This document shows, piece after piece, positions 32,907-44,155 of a DNA stretch of 48,064 nt; positions within the stretch are counted from its first letter, which is position 1, and every line of letters starts with the position of its first letter. The DNA is from Desulfuromonadales bacterium (GTDB taxonomy: Bacteria; Desulfobacterota; Desulfuromonadia; Desulfuromonadales; BM103). The notes under the pieces are model-generated. The model was not told the origin of the DNA and did not search any database. It saw only the letters and a program-made list of their open reading frames with translations. The position numbers and the translations under genes are program-made. Location of the stretch: assembly GCA_014860225.1 (NCBI GenBank), contig JACZKE010000064.1, forward strand, positions 1 through 48,064. The letters run 5' to 3'.

Positions 32907-33974
32907 TCAGCGTTTCTGCATCGGCAGGTACTGCTCGAATGCCTTCTTGTCAAGGCAGCAGCGATAAGCTTCCTCGCCACTGATATGCTTGGATTTAAGT
33001 AATTCCAGGACGTGCTGATCCATCATCTGCATGCCCTCACCTTTTGCCGTCTGCATGATTGACGGCACCTGGAAGGTTTTGCCTTCACGGATCAGGTTGG
33101 CAACCGCAGCGTTGCAGATCAGGATTTCCATGGCAACGGCACGACCTTTGCCATCGGCTGTTCGCAGCAACTGCTGACAGATAACCCCTTTAAGACTCTC
33201 GCCGAGCATGGTACGCACCTGCTCCTGGGCATCTTTGGGAAAGGCATCGATGATACGGTCAATGGTTTTCGGAGCCGAGTTGGTATGCAGGGTGCCGAAG
33301 ACCAGGTGCCCGGTTTCAGCGGCAGTCATCGCCAGGGAGATCGTTTCAAGATCGCGCATCTCACCGACCAGAATGACATCGGGATCCTCGCGCAAGGCAG
33401 CCCGCAGAGCATTGGCAAACGATTGCGAATGTTTGCCTATCTGCCGTTGATTGAGGAGTGACAGTTGATTCTCATGAATAAACTCGAGAGGATCCTCAAG
33501 GGTCAGGATATGCTCGCGGCGGGTCTTGTTGATCAGGTCGATCATTGCCGCAAGAGTGGTTGATTTACCGCTGCCGGTCGGCCCGGTGACCAGCACCAGG
33601 CCCTTTTTCAGCTTGGTCAGTTTACGCACACCTTCTGGAAGACCGAGTTGATCAGCAGTCAGTATTTTCGTCGGAATAATGCGGAAGACGGCGGCGATCC
33701 CCCTGTGAGTCTCGAGCAGATTCCCCCGGAAACGCGCCACTTCCGGCAAGGCATAGGCAAAGTCGAGGTCAAGGTTCGATTCGAATTCTGCGCACTGTTC
33801 CTTGGTCAGAATTTCATACAGCAGCCCACGGGCCTGCTGATCACTCAGGGGAGGATAATTGAGCTTCTCCATCTCACCGTGCAGGCGAAACAGAGGTGGC
33901 GCACCAGTGGAGATATGCAGGTCGCTGGCGCCCTGCTGTTTCATCATCTTGAACAGTGAATCAATTTTGGCCAT
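32907..33974 (-). CDS. pilT: Type IV pilus retraction ATPase PilT family
   Basis: The start ATG giving MAKIDSLFKMMKQQGASDLHIS was chosen, with GGGAAA just upstream; the longer frame has no ribosome site and no homologous N-terminus. The 355-aa product has Walker A GPTGSGKST, the Asp box (ALREDPDVILVGEMRDLETI), the His box (GHLVFGTLHTNSAPKTIDRI) and a C-terminal segment ISGEEAYRCCLDKKAFEQYL. These are PilT traits for pilus disassembly. Relatives in this group occur in several copies (PilT1-4, PilU), so it may not be the main one. Confidence 0.9.
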   Translation of the reverse strand: MAKIDSLFKMMKQQGASDLHISTGAPPLFRLHGEMEKLNYPPLSDQQARGLLYEILTKEQCAEFESNLDLDFAYALPEVARFRGNLLETHRGIAAVFRIIPTKILTADQLGLPEGVRKLTKLKKGLVLVTGPTGSGKSTTLAAMIDLINKTRREHILTLEDPLEFIHENQLSLLNQRQIGKHSQSFANALRAALREDPDVILVGEMRDLETISLAMTAAETGHLVFGTLHTNSAPKTIDRIIDAFPKDAQEQVRTMLGESLKGVICQQLLRTADGKGRAVAMEILICNAAVANLIREGKTFQVPSIMQTAKGEGMQMMDQHVLELLKSKHISGEEAYRCCLDKKAFEQYLPMQKR

Positions 33975-34163
33975 ATGCTTTCCCGGACATTTTAAACTGT
34001 GGCTGTTCACTCCCTGCAAATCGCGGCTCATTCTGGCAGAGGGGCCTTTTCATTGTCAAGTTGAATGCCTTCAGACACAAACTGGATTAAAACTTGATAT
34101 TCAGGGTATCATCATGCTATCAACCGCATTTCATTCAACCTGCAAGGAACACGGAGAGACATT

Positions 34164-35138
34164 ATGAGCAAAGCCTTGGGACTCCTTTCTGGAGGCCTTG
34201 ACAGCAGCCTGGCTGCCCTGTGTATGAAACGCCAGGGAGTCGATGTCACTGCTATCGCTTTTGTCACACCATTTTTTGGCAGCAGCAAGGCTGAACGCAT
34301 GGCACGCCAGCTGGACATCCCCCTGATTGTCGAGGATATCAGCAAGATTCATCTGGATATGGTCAAAGATCCGCATTACGGCTATGGCAAGAACATGAAC
34401 CCTTGCATTGACTGCCATGCCATGATGTTTCGCCTGGCCGGCAAGATTATGGTTGAACAAGGCTTTGACTTTCTCTTTTCCGGGGAAGTCCTTGGTCAAC
34501 GGCCGATGAGTCAAAACTCCGAGGCACTGCGCAAGGTAGCCAACTATTCAGGCCACCCGGACAGGATTCTCCGACCGATGAGTGCCAAGATTTTGCCAAT
34601 CACCTCCATCGAAGAGCAGGGCCTGGTCGATCGGAATCAACTCCTTGACATTCAGGGGCGCTCACGCAGGCCCCAGGAAGCACTTGCCAAAGAGTGGGGC
34701 TTAACAGATTTTCCCTCATCGGGCGGTGGTTGCCTGCTGACTGAGATTCATTTCTCCGACCGCCTGCGTGACCTGTTCAACCACCAGCCGGACTGTACGG
34801 TCGACGATGTTGAGCTGCTCAAGATCGGTCGCCAGTTTCGTCTTTCAATGCATGCCAAGCTAACCCTCGGCAGGCATCAAAAGGATAACGAATCGATCCG
34901 GCAAGCAGCTCAAGGCAATTACGTCGTACTGCGTGTTATAGGCCTATCGGGACCCTTGGGCCTGGTTTCCGGGCAACCTGTTGAAGATGACCTGCGGGTT
35001 GCCGCAGCTATCGTTGCCTCGTATGGCAAGGGCAAGGATCAGGCTGAAGTCGAACTCCTGGCAGAAACTGCGGACGGCGAACAACGCTTTACTGTCGCCC
35101 CCATGCCAAGGAGTGAATCACTGGGAATGATTGTCTGA
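34164..35138 (+). CDS. PP-loop ATPase, probable tRNA thiolation enzyme
   Basis: A 324-aa protein with the PP-loop SGGLDSSLA near the N-terminus. A CIDCH motif follows in YGKNMNPCIDCHAMM, then FLFSGEVLGQRPMSQ and FPSSGGGCLLTE. These are shared with ThiI/MnmA-related proteins that activate tRNA uridine with ATP before sulfur transfer. The family without a THUMP or rhodanese domain is often annotated as tRNA thiouridylase. The exact tRNA position (s4U8 or s2U34) cannot be told. The ATG is preceded by GGAGAG. It is divergent from pilT and its stop is directly adjacent to a partial R2 repeat. Confidence 0.8.
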   Translation: MSKALGLLSGGLDSSLAALCMKRQGVDVTAIAFVTPFFGSSKAERMARQLDIPLIVEDISKIHLDMVKDPHYGYGKNMNPCIDCHAMMFRLAGKIMVEQGFDFLFSGEVLGQRPMSQNSEALRKVANYSGHPDRILRPMSAKILPITSIEEQGLVDRNQLLDIQGRSRRPQEALAKEWGLTDFPSSGGGCLLTEIHFSDRLRDLFNHQPDCTVDDVELLKIGRQFRLSMHAKLTLGRHQKDNESIRQAAQGNYVVLRVIGLSGPLGLVSGQPVEDDLRVAAAIVASYGKGKDQAEVELLAETADGEQRFTVAPMPRSESLGMIV

Positions 35139-35191
35139 AGGGCCGTTTCCAGATCGGAAACTGTGCTTGTGTTGTCCGGAGTTTCCGGATG
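35139..35191 (-). repeat. R2 family, partial copy 4 (reverse orientation)
   Basis: Read on the minus strand it has CATCCGGAAACTCCGGACAA, CACAAGCACAG and GATCTGGAAACGGCCC. Only the first third of R2 is present. It begins at the base after the stop codon of the PP-loop gene. Confidence 0.7.
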
Positions 35192-35210
35192 GAAACAACT
35201 TAAATCACCA

Positions 35211-35250
35211 ACAAAAAAAGCTCCCCGGAAAACCGGAGAGCTTTTTTTGT
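35211..35250. terminator. Bidirectional terminator between PP-loop gene and groEL
   Basis: ACAAAAAAAGCTC pairs with GAGCTTTTTTTGT and CCGG with CCGG around AAAA, with one C-A mismatch. A-run and T-run on each side suit both strands. Confidence 0.88.
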
Positions 35251-35270
35251 TGTTCGTGAACGATTTGGGA

Positions 35271-37257
<1,987 letters not shown>

Positions 37258-37336
37258 AATTGTGCTCTCCTTTCTGAAAAAGATCTGGGGTATTAGTTCT
37301 CTTGTTTGTCCTGAGATCCGTGCCTGGATAATCAAG

Positions 37337-37363
37337 TTAGCACTCAAAGCAAGAGAGTGCTAA
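37337..37363 (-). promoter_or_regulatory. CIRCE operator (HrcA binding site)
   Basis: Perfect TTAGCACTC-N9-GAGTGCTAA. It lies between the groES promoter and the groES start, at the position where the HrcA repressor blocks transcription. This predicts heat-shock control of groESL. hrcA is not in the window. Confidence 0.97.
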
Positions 37364-37374
37364 AAGCAGGCCTA

Positions 37375-37402
37375 AATATAATCAGCCTCCCGAGATTGTC
37401 AA
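37375..37402 (-). promoter_or_regulatory. Sigma-70 promoter of groESL
   Basis: On the minus strand, TTGACA (37402-37397) and TATATT (37380-37375) are 16 bp apart. Transcription would start near 37368, so CIRCE covers the initiation region. Confidence 0.88.
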
Positions 37403-37665
37403 GGCATTTCCAGAAAAATTTATAGAATAAACGTTGAATTGTTCGCCAGAGGACTTCCGGCCATTGATTTTCCTGCTCAATTCCGGACACTCTCGCAATC
37501 TGCTTCCGGATTCTTCGGAAAACCTCGCTGCCGGCATCGACAGATTGTCATTGAACTCAGGCTACCAGGGCACCACCGCATGACGAGCCACCGCCGGCGG
37601 TTTAGCCAAAACAGTGCTCACCTGTGACAATGGTGCGATCCACTATAGATCCCAGGATCTTCTTC
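37403..37665. other. Intergenic stretch between groES and the Lap-like operon
   Basis: No gene, RNA or clear hairpin was recognised. A 62-codon frame at 37439-37627 has no ribosome site or family resemblance. It may hold decayed sequence. Confidence 0.4.
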
Positions 37666-39765
37666 TCAATCCTGACTGAGTCTGGCCAGAATTTTCTCAC
37701 CAATAGACGATTTCACAACTTCCCTGAGAACAGCAACGACTCGCTGATCATAGGCATCCTTGCCAGCCTCAATAATTGTCAGAGTTTCATCGATCGAGCG
37801 CGCCCCACGGTAAGCACGGGGTGCGACCATGGCGCAGAAACCATTGACAACCGCAAGAACACGGGCCGGCAACACTATTGCCTCGCCCTTCAGACCTTTT
37901 GGATAACCCTGGCCATTCAGAGTTTCGTTCATCTGGTAGACGGCCTCGAAAACGGGCAGCCCGAACTCAACATCCTCCAGAACCTTAGCGGCATGTTCGA
38001 CGTGCTGCTCCATCTCCTTCTTCTCCTCGGCGGTCAGAGCTTCAGCTTTGAAGAGCAGGTTGCGATCGATAAAGAGCTTGCCGATCTGTGAGAGGTTGGC
38101 CGCAGTTTCGACTGTTGCGATATCCAGGTCGCTGGCATTCAAGGCCTTAGCAACCTCAACGCCAAGGCTGCCCATCAAGCGGGAGTGCCCGGCCAGGTAA
38201 GGGTCCGTCAGCTCTATGGCCCGGACCAGTGCTTCAACAGTTTTTGCCGTTGCCTGTTCATGACGCCGCTGAACCTCAACAATCTCGGTCACATCACGGA
38301 TGACCGAGACGATCCCTGAAGGTTTGCCATTGGCATCTTTCAACGCGACTTTCGATATCTGCAGATGATGCGGCTCGGACTGGAGATAAAGCAGTTCATT
38401 GAAAGTCAACGGTTCGCCGCTGGTTATAACCTGTTGATCTGAATGTTCGAGTCGACGTGCAGTGTCGTAACCGAATACCGCCTCATTATCGAGGCCAATC
38501 AATTCCTGCGGCTCTCTGCCGACTGCTTCTGCGAAAGCTGGATTGACGTACAGATAACGACCCTGCAGATCCTTGAGGACGATATAATCCGAAATGGTGT
38601 TGTTGATCCGGTCAAGCAACTGCCGCTGCTTTTCAATCTCCTCGGCCAGGCGTTCAAAGTGCCTGGCAACCTTGCGCTCCTGATTGCTGATCAGCAGAGC
38701 CCAGACGGCACCGAAGGCGACTCCGAAAAAGAGTATCAAAAGGGCAGCAATACTCAACAAGGATTTTTGCTGACCACGCAGGGCCTCACGGGCCAGGTCA
38801 TAATCTGCTTCGACGATGATCCACCAGTCTGGCCCAGTGATCGGAACGCCGAGCGAATAGCTTTTCGTTTCTCCGGTGAGTGACGAGCGGAGGGCAAATG
38901 GCAGGCGCTCTTTGCGATCCATTTCCAGAGGTGTACTGATGCTCTGCAGTTTTCCAGAGAGCCGGGGTGCAACTTCCTGGTAACCTTCTGCAACTTTCTG
39001 CACGAAGCGAATCCTCTCGCCTTTTTCCTGCAGACTGCTGGAATTCATCTGATCGATACGATCCCCCACCAGCCTGGTCAGCATCAGGACTGCTACCGGT
39101 GTCTTATCGAGACCGCTCGCTTCCAGGGGAAAGATCGGCAGAAACGCTTCCAGGACTATGCCAAGGCTGGTATTCCGGAGAGGCCCGAACTCAGGTTCAT
39201 GGCTCTGCAAAACCTGATTGACCCACGCCATCTGATCGGCACGCAAGGGCGTGGTAGTGGCGTCTGTGGCAATATAAACCGTGCCACTGCGATTAACCAC
39301 CCGTGCCCCGAGGTAACCGGAGATTCGGGTGAATTCAATCAGCAGACTCTGCATCATCGGCAATTGCGCGGCGAGCTGGGCCACGCCCTCATCGGCAGCA
39401 GACAGACCAGGAAGAGGGCCGGAGACCAGCAGAGAGACGTCGTCTTCAACCAGGTGGACCTCTGCGGCATACAGCTTGAAAAGCTCCGCATTGATGACCC
39501 GGTTGGCCTGGTCAATTGAGGTTTCGAGCAAGGCCTCGGTCATCTGCACCTGAGATGCGGCCATCAATTCAAGCCGTTTCTGCAGGTTAGCTTCGAACTC
39601 CCGCTCTCTCAACTTGAGCCCCCAGGCAACCCAGAGGATGGCGGCAATCGTAACTGCCGCAATGATGCCAAGGCCGATCCAGAACACCATTTTCCTCGAC
39701 TCAGGCTGGTATTCCGGAGTCGTTGTCGAACCGGAAATCGTCAGTTTCGTAGCTTTTGCCTGCAT
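37666..39765 (-). CDS. Membrane sensor with Cache, PAS and degenerate HD-GYP domain
   Basis: The ATG giving MQAKATKLTISGS was chosen, with GGAGAGG 6 nt upstream; an ATG eight codons earlier has a weaker site. The product has 699 aa. Membrane helices at about 25-45 and 345-368 flank a large periplasmic Cache-like domain. Inside are a PAS domain (about 390-500; LLDRINNTISDYIVLKDLQGRYLYVN) and a C-terminal HD-GYP fold. GYP is kept (NGQGYPKGL), but the metal dyad HD is SQ (AANLSQIGKLF), HHE is MNE, and a later Asp is Asn (VVNGFCAM). c-di-GMP hydrolysis is therefore unlikely, and a receptor role is plausible. It is the last gene of an operon with lapG and lapBC homologues. Confidence 0.87.
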   Translation of the reverse strand: MQAKATKLTISGSTTTPEYQPESRKMVFWIGLGIIAAVTIAAILWVAWGLKLREREFEANLQKRLELMAASQVQMTEALLETSIDQANRVINAELFKLYAAEVHLVEDDVSLLVSGPLPGLSAADEGVAQLAAQLPMMQSLLIEFTRISGYLGARVVNRSGTVYIATDATTTPLRADQMAWVNQVLQSHEPEFGPLRNTSLGIVLEAFLPIFPLEASGLDKTPVAVLMLTRLVGDRIDQMNSSSLQEKGERIRFVQKVAEGYQEVAPRLSGKLQSISTPLEMDRKERLPFALRSSLTGETKSYSLGVPITGPDWWIIVEADYDLAREALRGQQKSLLSIAALLILFFGVAFGAVWALLISNQERKVARHFERLAEEIEKQRQLLDRINNTISDYIVLKDLQGRYLYVNPAFAEAVGREPQELIGLDNEAVFGYDTARRLEHSDQQVITSGEPLTFNELLYLQSEPHHLQISKVALKDANGKPSGIVSVIRDVTEIVEVQRRHEQATAKTVEALVRAIELTDPYLAGHSRLMGSLGVEVAKALNASDLDIATVETAANLSQIGKLFIDRNLLFKAEALTAEEKKEMEQHVEHAAKVLEDVEFGLPVFEAVYQMNETLNGQGYPKGLKGEAIVLPARVLAVVNGFCAMVAPRAYRGARSIDETLTIIEAGKDAYDQRVVAVLREVVKSSIGEKILARLSQD

Positions 39766-39798
39766 TCCTTGCCTCTCCTTGTTGGTCATGTGGCCTGC

Positions 39799-40497
39799 CT
39801 AACGTAAAGTACCAGGCGATACATGGGCCCAACGATAATACTCATTGACGGAATATTGCGGCACATAGTGTTCATACTTCAGGTGCGTGAGCACCAGGTT
39901 GGATACGTTATCGAGAACATATGATTCACCATCGAGATTGACAACCAGTATTGCGTGAGAAATGTTCCGGATATTATCTTTGAGCAGCACGATGCGCATA
40001 TCATCGATAGCGAAGCCGAGCTTGCGTAAGGCATAATACTTGGTGATGCTGTAATCTTCACAGTCTCCGGACAGTTTGAGAAACTCTCCCGGCGTCGCCC
40101 AATAATCGCTGACTCCGTAGACATCGATATCCAGACGATACGGCCAGCGGTTGAAATAGCTGTTCACCGCCTTGACCTTCTCCATTGCGGAAAGGTCAAG
40201 GCTCTGCCGGATGATCTTCTGCCAACTGAGTGCGACTGGTGAGCAGGATTCTTTACTCGCATTGCAGGCATAAAAAGCCTCCGTCTGAGTCTCTGCTGTA
40301 GTCATCACCCGCGTCCAGTTAGGCAAAGCTTTCAATGTGCTGCGGAATTCGTGGCTGCGGAACAGCCCTTTGCCGGGGGGAACTACCGGCGCGAACTGAC
40401 CTTCAGTAGCTTTGGCGGAGGCCTTGGAGCCACAGCCCCAAAGCCCCAAAGGAAGGCTTATTGCCAGAACAAACAGGAAGCAACGGAGTCTCAACAT
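39799..40497 (-). CDS. lapG: LapG-like periplasmic cysteine protease (BTLCP)
   Basis: A 232-aa protein of the bacterial transglutaminase-like cysteine proteinase family. Catalytic residues are visible: Cys in LSGDCEDYSITK, His in NISHAILVV and Asp in YVLDNVSN. The acidic residues around the Cys (D-C-E-D) match the calcium site of LapG. The N-terminus is a signal peptide. It ends in LWGC, which may be a lipobox, although Trp before Gly is unusual. LapG cleaves the N-terminus of large surface adhesins and releases biofilm cells. It is 14 bp after the membrane-fusion gene and 33 bp before the HD-GYP sensor. No adhesin substrate is in the window. Confidence 0.9.
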   Translation of the reverse strand: MLRLRCFLFVLAISLPLGLWGCGSKASAKATEGQFAPVVPPGKGLFRSHEFRSTLKALPNWTRVMTTAETQTEAFYACNASKESCSPVALSWQKIIRQSLDLSAMEKVKAVNSYFNRWPYRLDIDVYGVSDYWATPGEFLKLSGDCEDYSITKYYALRKLGFAIDDMRIVLLKDNIRNISHAILVVNLDGESYVLDNVSNLVLTHLKYEHYVPQYSVNEYYRWAHVSPGTLR

Positions 40498-40511
40498 CTT
40501 CCTTTCCCCGG

Positions 40512-41897
40512 CTAACGTTCCCGCAGGGCGTTCTGCTTGGCACGCAGAATCGGTTTCAGCAGGTAGGCCAGCACTGACTTCTTGCCGGTGAGGATGTCGA
40601 TACTGGCTGTCATGCCCGGGATAATCGGCAAGTCTTCGCCACGATAGCTGAGAGCGTTTTTCCGCGTTCTCAATTTGACCTTGAAAAAACTTTCGCCATT
40701 ATCCTCCTCAATCGTGTCGGCACTAATGGCTTCCACGATTCCCTCCAGGCCGCCGAAGATGGAAAAATCATAGGCCGTGATCTTGATCATGGCCTTCTGC
40801 CCGGGATGCAGGAAGGCAATATCAGCAGGACGGATACGTGCTTCGATCAGCAACGTGTCATCCAGTGGCACGATCTCGAGAATCGACTCGCCGGGACGCA
40901 CCACGCCACCAATGGTATTGAGATTGATCTGCTTGATCGTGCCGCGCACAGGTGAGCGCACATCGGTCCTGGTGACACGGTCTTCACCGGCCGACATGAT
41001 TTCCCACAGGGACTTCAATTCCCCGCGACGGCTGTGCATTTCGTCCAACGCCGTGGCCTTGAATTCGGCGAGGCGCTGCTCAATGCGGCGGTTGGCTTCA
41101 TTGGCCGCCTGGCGGATGCGCGGCACCGCCAGGCGCAAGGCATCGATATCACCCTGCAACGACGAGATATCTCGTTCTAGCGCCAGGTAGTCGACACGCG
41201 GATAGACGCCCTGGTCAACCAGCGGCTTGGCGATATTACGTTGCTGTATGGCCAATTCCAGGCTGCGCTCCAACTGCTCCTGGCGGCTGCGCATTTCGGT
41301 GATTTCCTGTTGCTTCTGGCTGTGCTGCGACTTCAGGACATTGAGCTCCGCCTGCAATTGCTCCTGTCGCGCCTTGAAAATCGACTGCTGGTCTGCAAGT
41401 ATCTGTGGATCCGTCTCTTTGAATTGATCCGGAAAGACGAGCTTGGACTTGACATCGATTTCCGCATTCAAGCGCACTATGGCCGCTTCATGCTCGGCGG
41501 CCTTGGTAAATGCGTCGCGATACTGGCTCGCTGCCAGAGCGTTATCGATGCGGATCAGGATATCCCCTTTATTGACAATCTGGTTCTCCTGAACCGACAT
41601 TTCCTGAAGTATGCCGCCTTCGAGGTTCTGGATCGTCTGAATCTTCTGGGAAGGAATCACCTGCCCCATGCCACGGGTCACCTCATCCAGCACGGTAAAA
41701 TGTGCCCAGACGACAAAGGTGACCATCAGCAGGGCAATCACCAGGGTGACAACAAAAGCGATTGAGTTGCCTTTGCGATGAATGGCCGCATCGACTTCGC
41801 TCATGAAAAGCAGGTCATCTTCATCACTGAAGGCGCTCAGCAGGCTCTGTTTTCTCCTGTGCTCAAATGCGTCTTTTATCTCTTTGTGTCGTGACAT
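40512..41897 (-). CDS. lapC: Type I secretion membrane-fusion protein (HlyD/LapC family)
   Basis: A 461-aa protein with a cytoplasmic N-terminus (FSDEDDLLFMSEVDAAI) and one membrane helix at about 43-67. A long coiled-coil hairpin follows (150-290; LKSQHSQKQQEITEMRSRQEQLE). The C-terminal part has RTDVRSPVRGTIKQINLNTIGGVVRPGESILEIVP, the HlyD lipoyl/beta-barrel signature. It links the inner-membrane ABC transporter to the TolC-type channel. It starts 11 bp after the ABC gene and is followed by lapG at 14 bp. In Lap systems the exported substrate is a giant adhesin. Confidence 0.93.
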   Translation of the reverse strand: MSRHKEIKDAFEHRRKQSLLSAFSDEDDLLFMSEVDAAIHRKGNSIAFVVTLVIALLMVTFVVWAHFTVLDEVTRGMGQVIPSQKIQTIQNLEGGILQEMSVQENQIVNKGDILIRIDNALAASQYRDAFTKAAEHEAAIVRLNAEIDVKSKLVFPDQFKETDPQILADQQSIFKARQEQLQAELNVLKSQHSQKQQEITEMRSRQEQLERSLELAIQQRNIAKPLVDQGVYPRVDYLALERDISSLQGDIDALRLAVPRIRQAANEANRRIEQRLAEFKATALDEMHSRRGELKSLWEIMSAGEDRVTRTDVRSPVRGTIKQINLNTIGGVVRPGESILEIVPLDDTLLIEARIRPADIAFLHPGQKAMIKITAYDFSIFGGLEGIVEAISADTIEEDNGESFFKVKLRTRKNALSYRGEDLPIIPGMTASIDILTGKKSVLAYLLKPILRAKQNALRER

Positions 41898-41908
41898 AAT
41901 GGGTATCT

Positions 41909-44155
41909 CTATCGTTTCGCAGCGCCAACCTGGCCGCTTTTCAGTGCCTTGAGAATGTCCGCTTTGGGACCATCGGCAACAACCTTGCCTGCATCCATCA
42001 CAACCACACGATCCACCAGATGTAGCAGACTGGTGCGATGTGTAAAGAGCAGCAGGGTCTTATCTTCCAGGGTTTCCAACAATCTCTGTCGCAAAAGAGC
42101 TTCGGCATTGTTGTCCATGGCACTGGTCGGTTCGTCAAGCACCAGGATTTGCGGGTCGAGAAGCAGCGCTCTGGCAATCGTCACCGCCTGGCGCTGACCA
42201 CCGGAAAGATTCATACCGCGTTCACCGACCTGCCAGTCAAACCCGGAGGGGTGGCCTTTGACAAAATCAGTCACGCCAGCCATGTTTGCCGCACTCAGAA
42301 TTGCCGGGCCGTCAACATAAGGTGCACCGAAAGCGATATTGTCACGAATACTTCCATAAAAAAGGTAATTATCCTGGCTGACATAGCCTATATAACTTCT
42401 CAGGTCTGCAACATGCAACTGCCGCAGATCGATGCCGTCCAGCTTGACGGAACCTTTCTGCGGCTCGTAGAGCCCCATGCAGAGGCGGCCTAATGTGCTT
42501 TTACCTGAGCCGGTCCGGCCGAGGATGGCAACCTTTTCTCCGGCCTTGATATTCAGATAAACGCCGTTCAATGCCGGTGTCTGGCTGTTCGGATACTGGA
42601 AATGGACATCCTCAAAACTGATTGATGCCCGCAGGTTCTGAGCCTGAATGAACTCACGGTCGACAGGTCGTTCGTTCGGCTGACGCATCAACAGGTCGAG
42701 CGACTTAAGTGCCATGCGCGACTGCTGCAGCCTCGTCAACATGGCAGCCACCGCTCCGAGCGGTGCCATCGCACGACCCACCAGAATATTACAGGCGATC
42801 AGGCCGCCCAGGGTCAACTCACCTTCAGCAATCAGGTAAACCCCGCCGATGATGATCGCCACACTTACCAATTGCGCCGACCATTGTGAGAAAGAAACAG
42901 AGAAATTCGAGAGGGCGCGCGCCCTGCTTGTCGATTTCGCATTCAGTCCAATCACTTCTTCCCAGCGCTTCTGAATCTGCCCTTCGGCCATACTGGTTTT
43001 GATCGTCTCCATGCCGGTAATCGCCTCAACCAGCAGAGCATTTTTCTGCGCCCCCTCGCGAAAGCTTTTTTCGATAATCCGCTGAAACGGAATCTGCAAG
43101 AGATAGCCGACCAGCACCACGAGCGGCACGGCCACGAGCGGCGCAAAGGCCAGCGGACCGGCGATATAGGCAATCAATGCTATAAAAAGGAAGATGAAAG
43201 GCATATCCACCAGAGCCATCAGAGTGGTGGAGCTGAAAAATTCACGCAGCGATTCGAATTCCCGCAAGTTATTCGCCAGCGTCCCGGCTGATTCCGGTTT
43301 GTGGTCCAGGCGCATCGATGTCATCTGTTGCATTAATTTGCTGGCAATAATGACATCGGCATTTTTGCCGGCGACATCTGCAAAATAGCCCCGCAGGTTT
43401 CGCAACAGGAAATCAAAGAGGTATGCAATGAAGACTCCCAGCGCCAGAGCCCATAGCGTATCGAACGCATTGTTCGGCACCACCCGATCGTAGACGTTCA
43501 TGATGAACAGTGGACTGGCCAAGGCCAGGATATTGACCATCACTGTCGCCAACAGTACATGTTTGTAGATCGGGTAAAACTTGAAAATGGTTCCCCAGAA
43601 CCATTCCCGGGTATCGACCAGTCTGAGCTCGCTTGCACGCCGGTCCAGCTTCCCTTCCGGATGTACCAGAAGAACGTAACCGGAATACTGCTCCTGAAGC
43701 CGCTCCAGAGCCAGGCGTTTACTGGTTCCGCCGCCCTGCGGGAAGACCACCTCGGCATGCGAATCCGTCAAACTGACCAGGACACATGCCTGATCATTCT
43801 GCAGCACCAGAATACAGGGCATGATCAACGTAGAGATTTTGCCGATATGTGGTTTATGAAAGGTACGGACCATCAGACCCGCCTGCTCCGCAGCCCTGAT
43901 GCAGACGCCTAGTGGAGGTCTTTCCCGGCCTTGTGGCATGCCGGCTTTGAGGGCTACCGTGGAAACCGGTCGTCCCAGCAGGCCGGCCACGAGAGAGAGG
44001 CAACGCAACACCGGAGGCTCGTAATCAACCAGTCCCGGCGAAACGAAGTCACTGGCTCTGCGTCTTGGGTTAGGCTTGCGAGCAGGCTCCGCTTGTGCTC
44101 CAACCTCTTCGGCAAACTCTGGCTGTACTTTAGTTTGGATATTTTCTTTGGGCAT
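41909..44155 (-). CDS. lapB: Type I secretion ABC transporter (LapB family)
   Basis: The start ATG giving MPKENIQTKVQPEFAEE was chosen, with GAGGA 3 nt upstream. The 748-aa product has an N-terminal C39-like domain (about 45-175). It keeps a CL pair (VLRCLSLVAGLLGRP) but lacks the usual catalytic arrangement of peptidase C39, as in LapB and HlyB. The membrane domain follows (helices about 190-460). The ATPase domain has Walker A GRTGSGKS, signature LSGGQRQAVTIA and Walker B ILVLDEPTSAMD. It is the first gene of the operon and is divergent from the TolC-like gene, with an AT-rich region between. Confidence 0.94.
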   Translation of the reverse strand: MPKENIQTKVQPEFAEEVGAQAEPARKPNPRRRASDFVSPGLVDYEPPVLRCLSLVAGLLGRPVSTVALKAGMPQGRERPPLGVCIRAAEQAGLMVRTFHKPHIGKISTLIMPCILVLQNDQACVLVSLTDSHAEVVFPQGGGTSKRLALERLQEQYSGYVLLVHPEGKLDRRASELRLVDTREWFWGTIFKFYPIYKHVLLATVMVNILALASPLFIMNVYDRVVPNNAFDTLWALALGVFIAYLFDFLLRNLRGYFADVAGKNADVIIASKLMQQMTSMRLDHKPESAGTLANNLREFESLREFFSSTTLMALVDMPFIFLFIALIAYIAGPLAFAPLVAVPLVVLVGYLLQIPFQRIIEKSFREGAQKNALLVEAITGMETIKTSMAEGQIQKRWEEVIGLNAKSTSRARALSNFSVSFSQWSAQLVSVAIIIGGVYLIAEGELTLGGLIACNILVGRAMAPLGAVAAMLTRLQQSRMALKSLDLLMRQPNERPVDREFIQAQNLRASISFEDVHFQYPNSQTPALNGVYLNIKAGEKVAILGRTGSGKSTLGRLCMGLYEPQKGSVKLDGIDLRQLHVADLRSYIGYVSQDNYLFYGSIRDNIAFGAPYVDGPAILSAANMAGVTDFVKGHPSGFDWQVGERGMNLSGGQRQAVTIARALLLDPQILVLDEPTSAMDNNAEALLRQRLLETLEDKTLLLFTHRTSLLHLVDRVVVMDAGKVVADGPKADILKALKSGQVGAAKR

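Noticed and set aside
37439-37627. Remnant of a transposase
   Set aside because: A vague impression only; no motif supports it.
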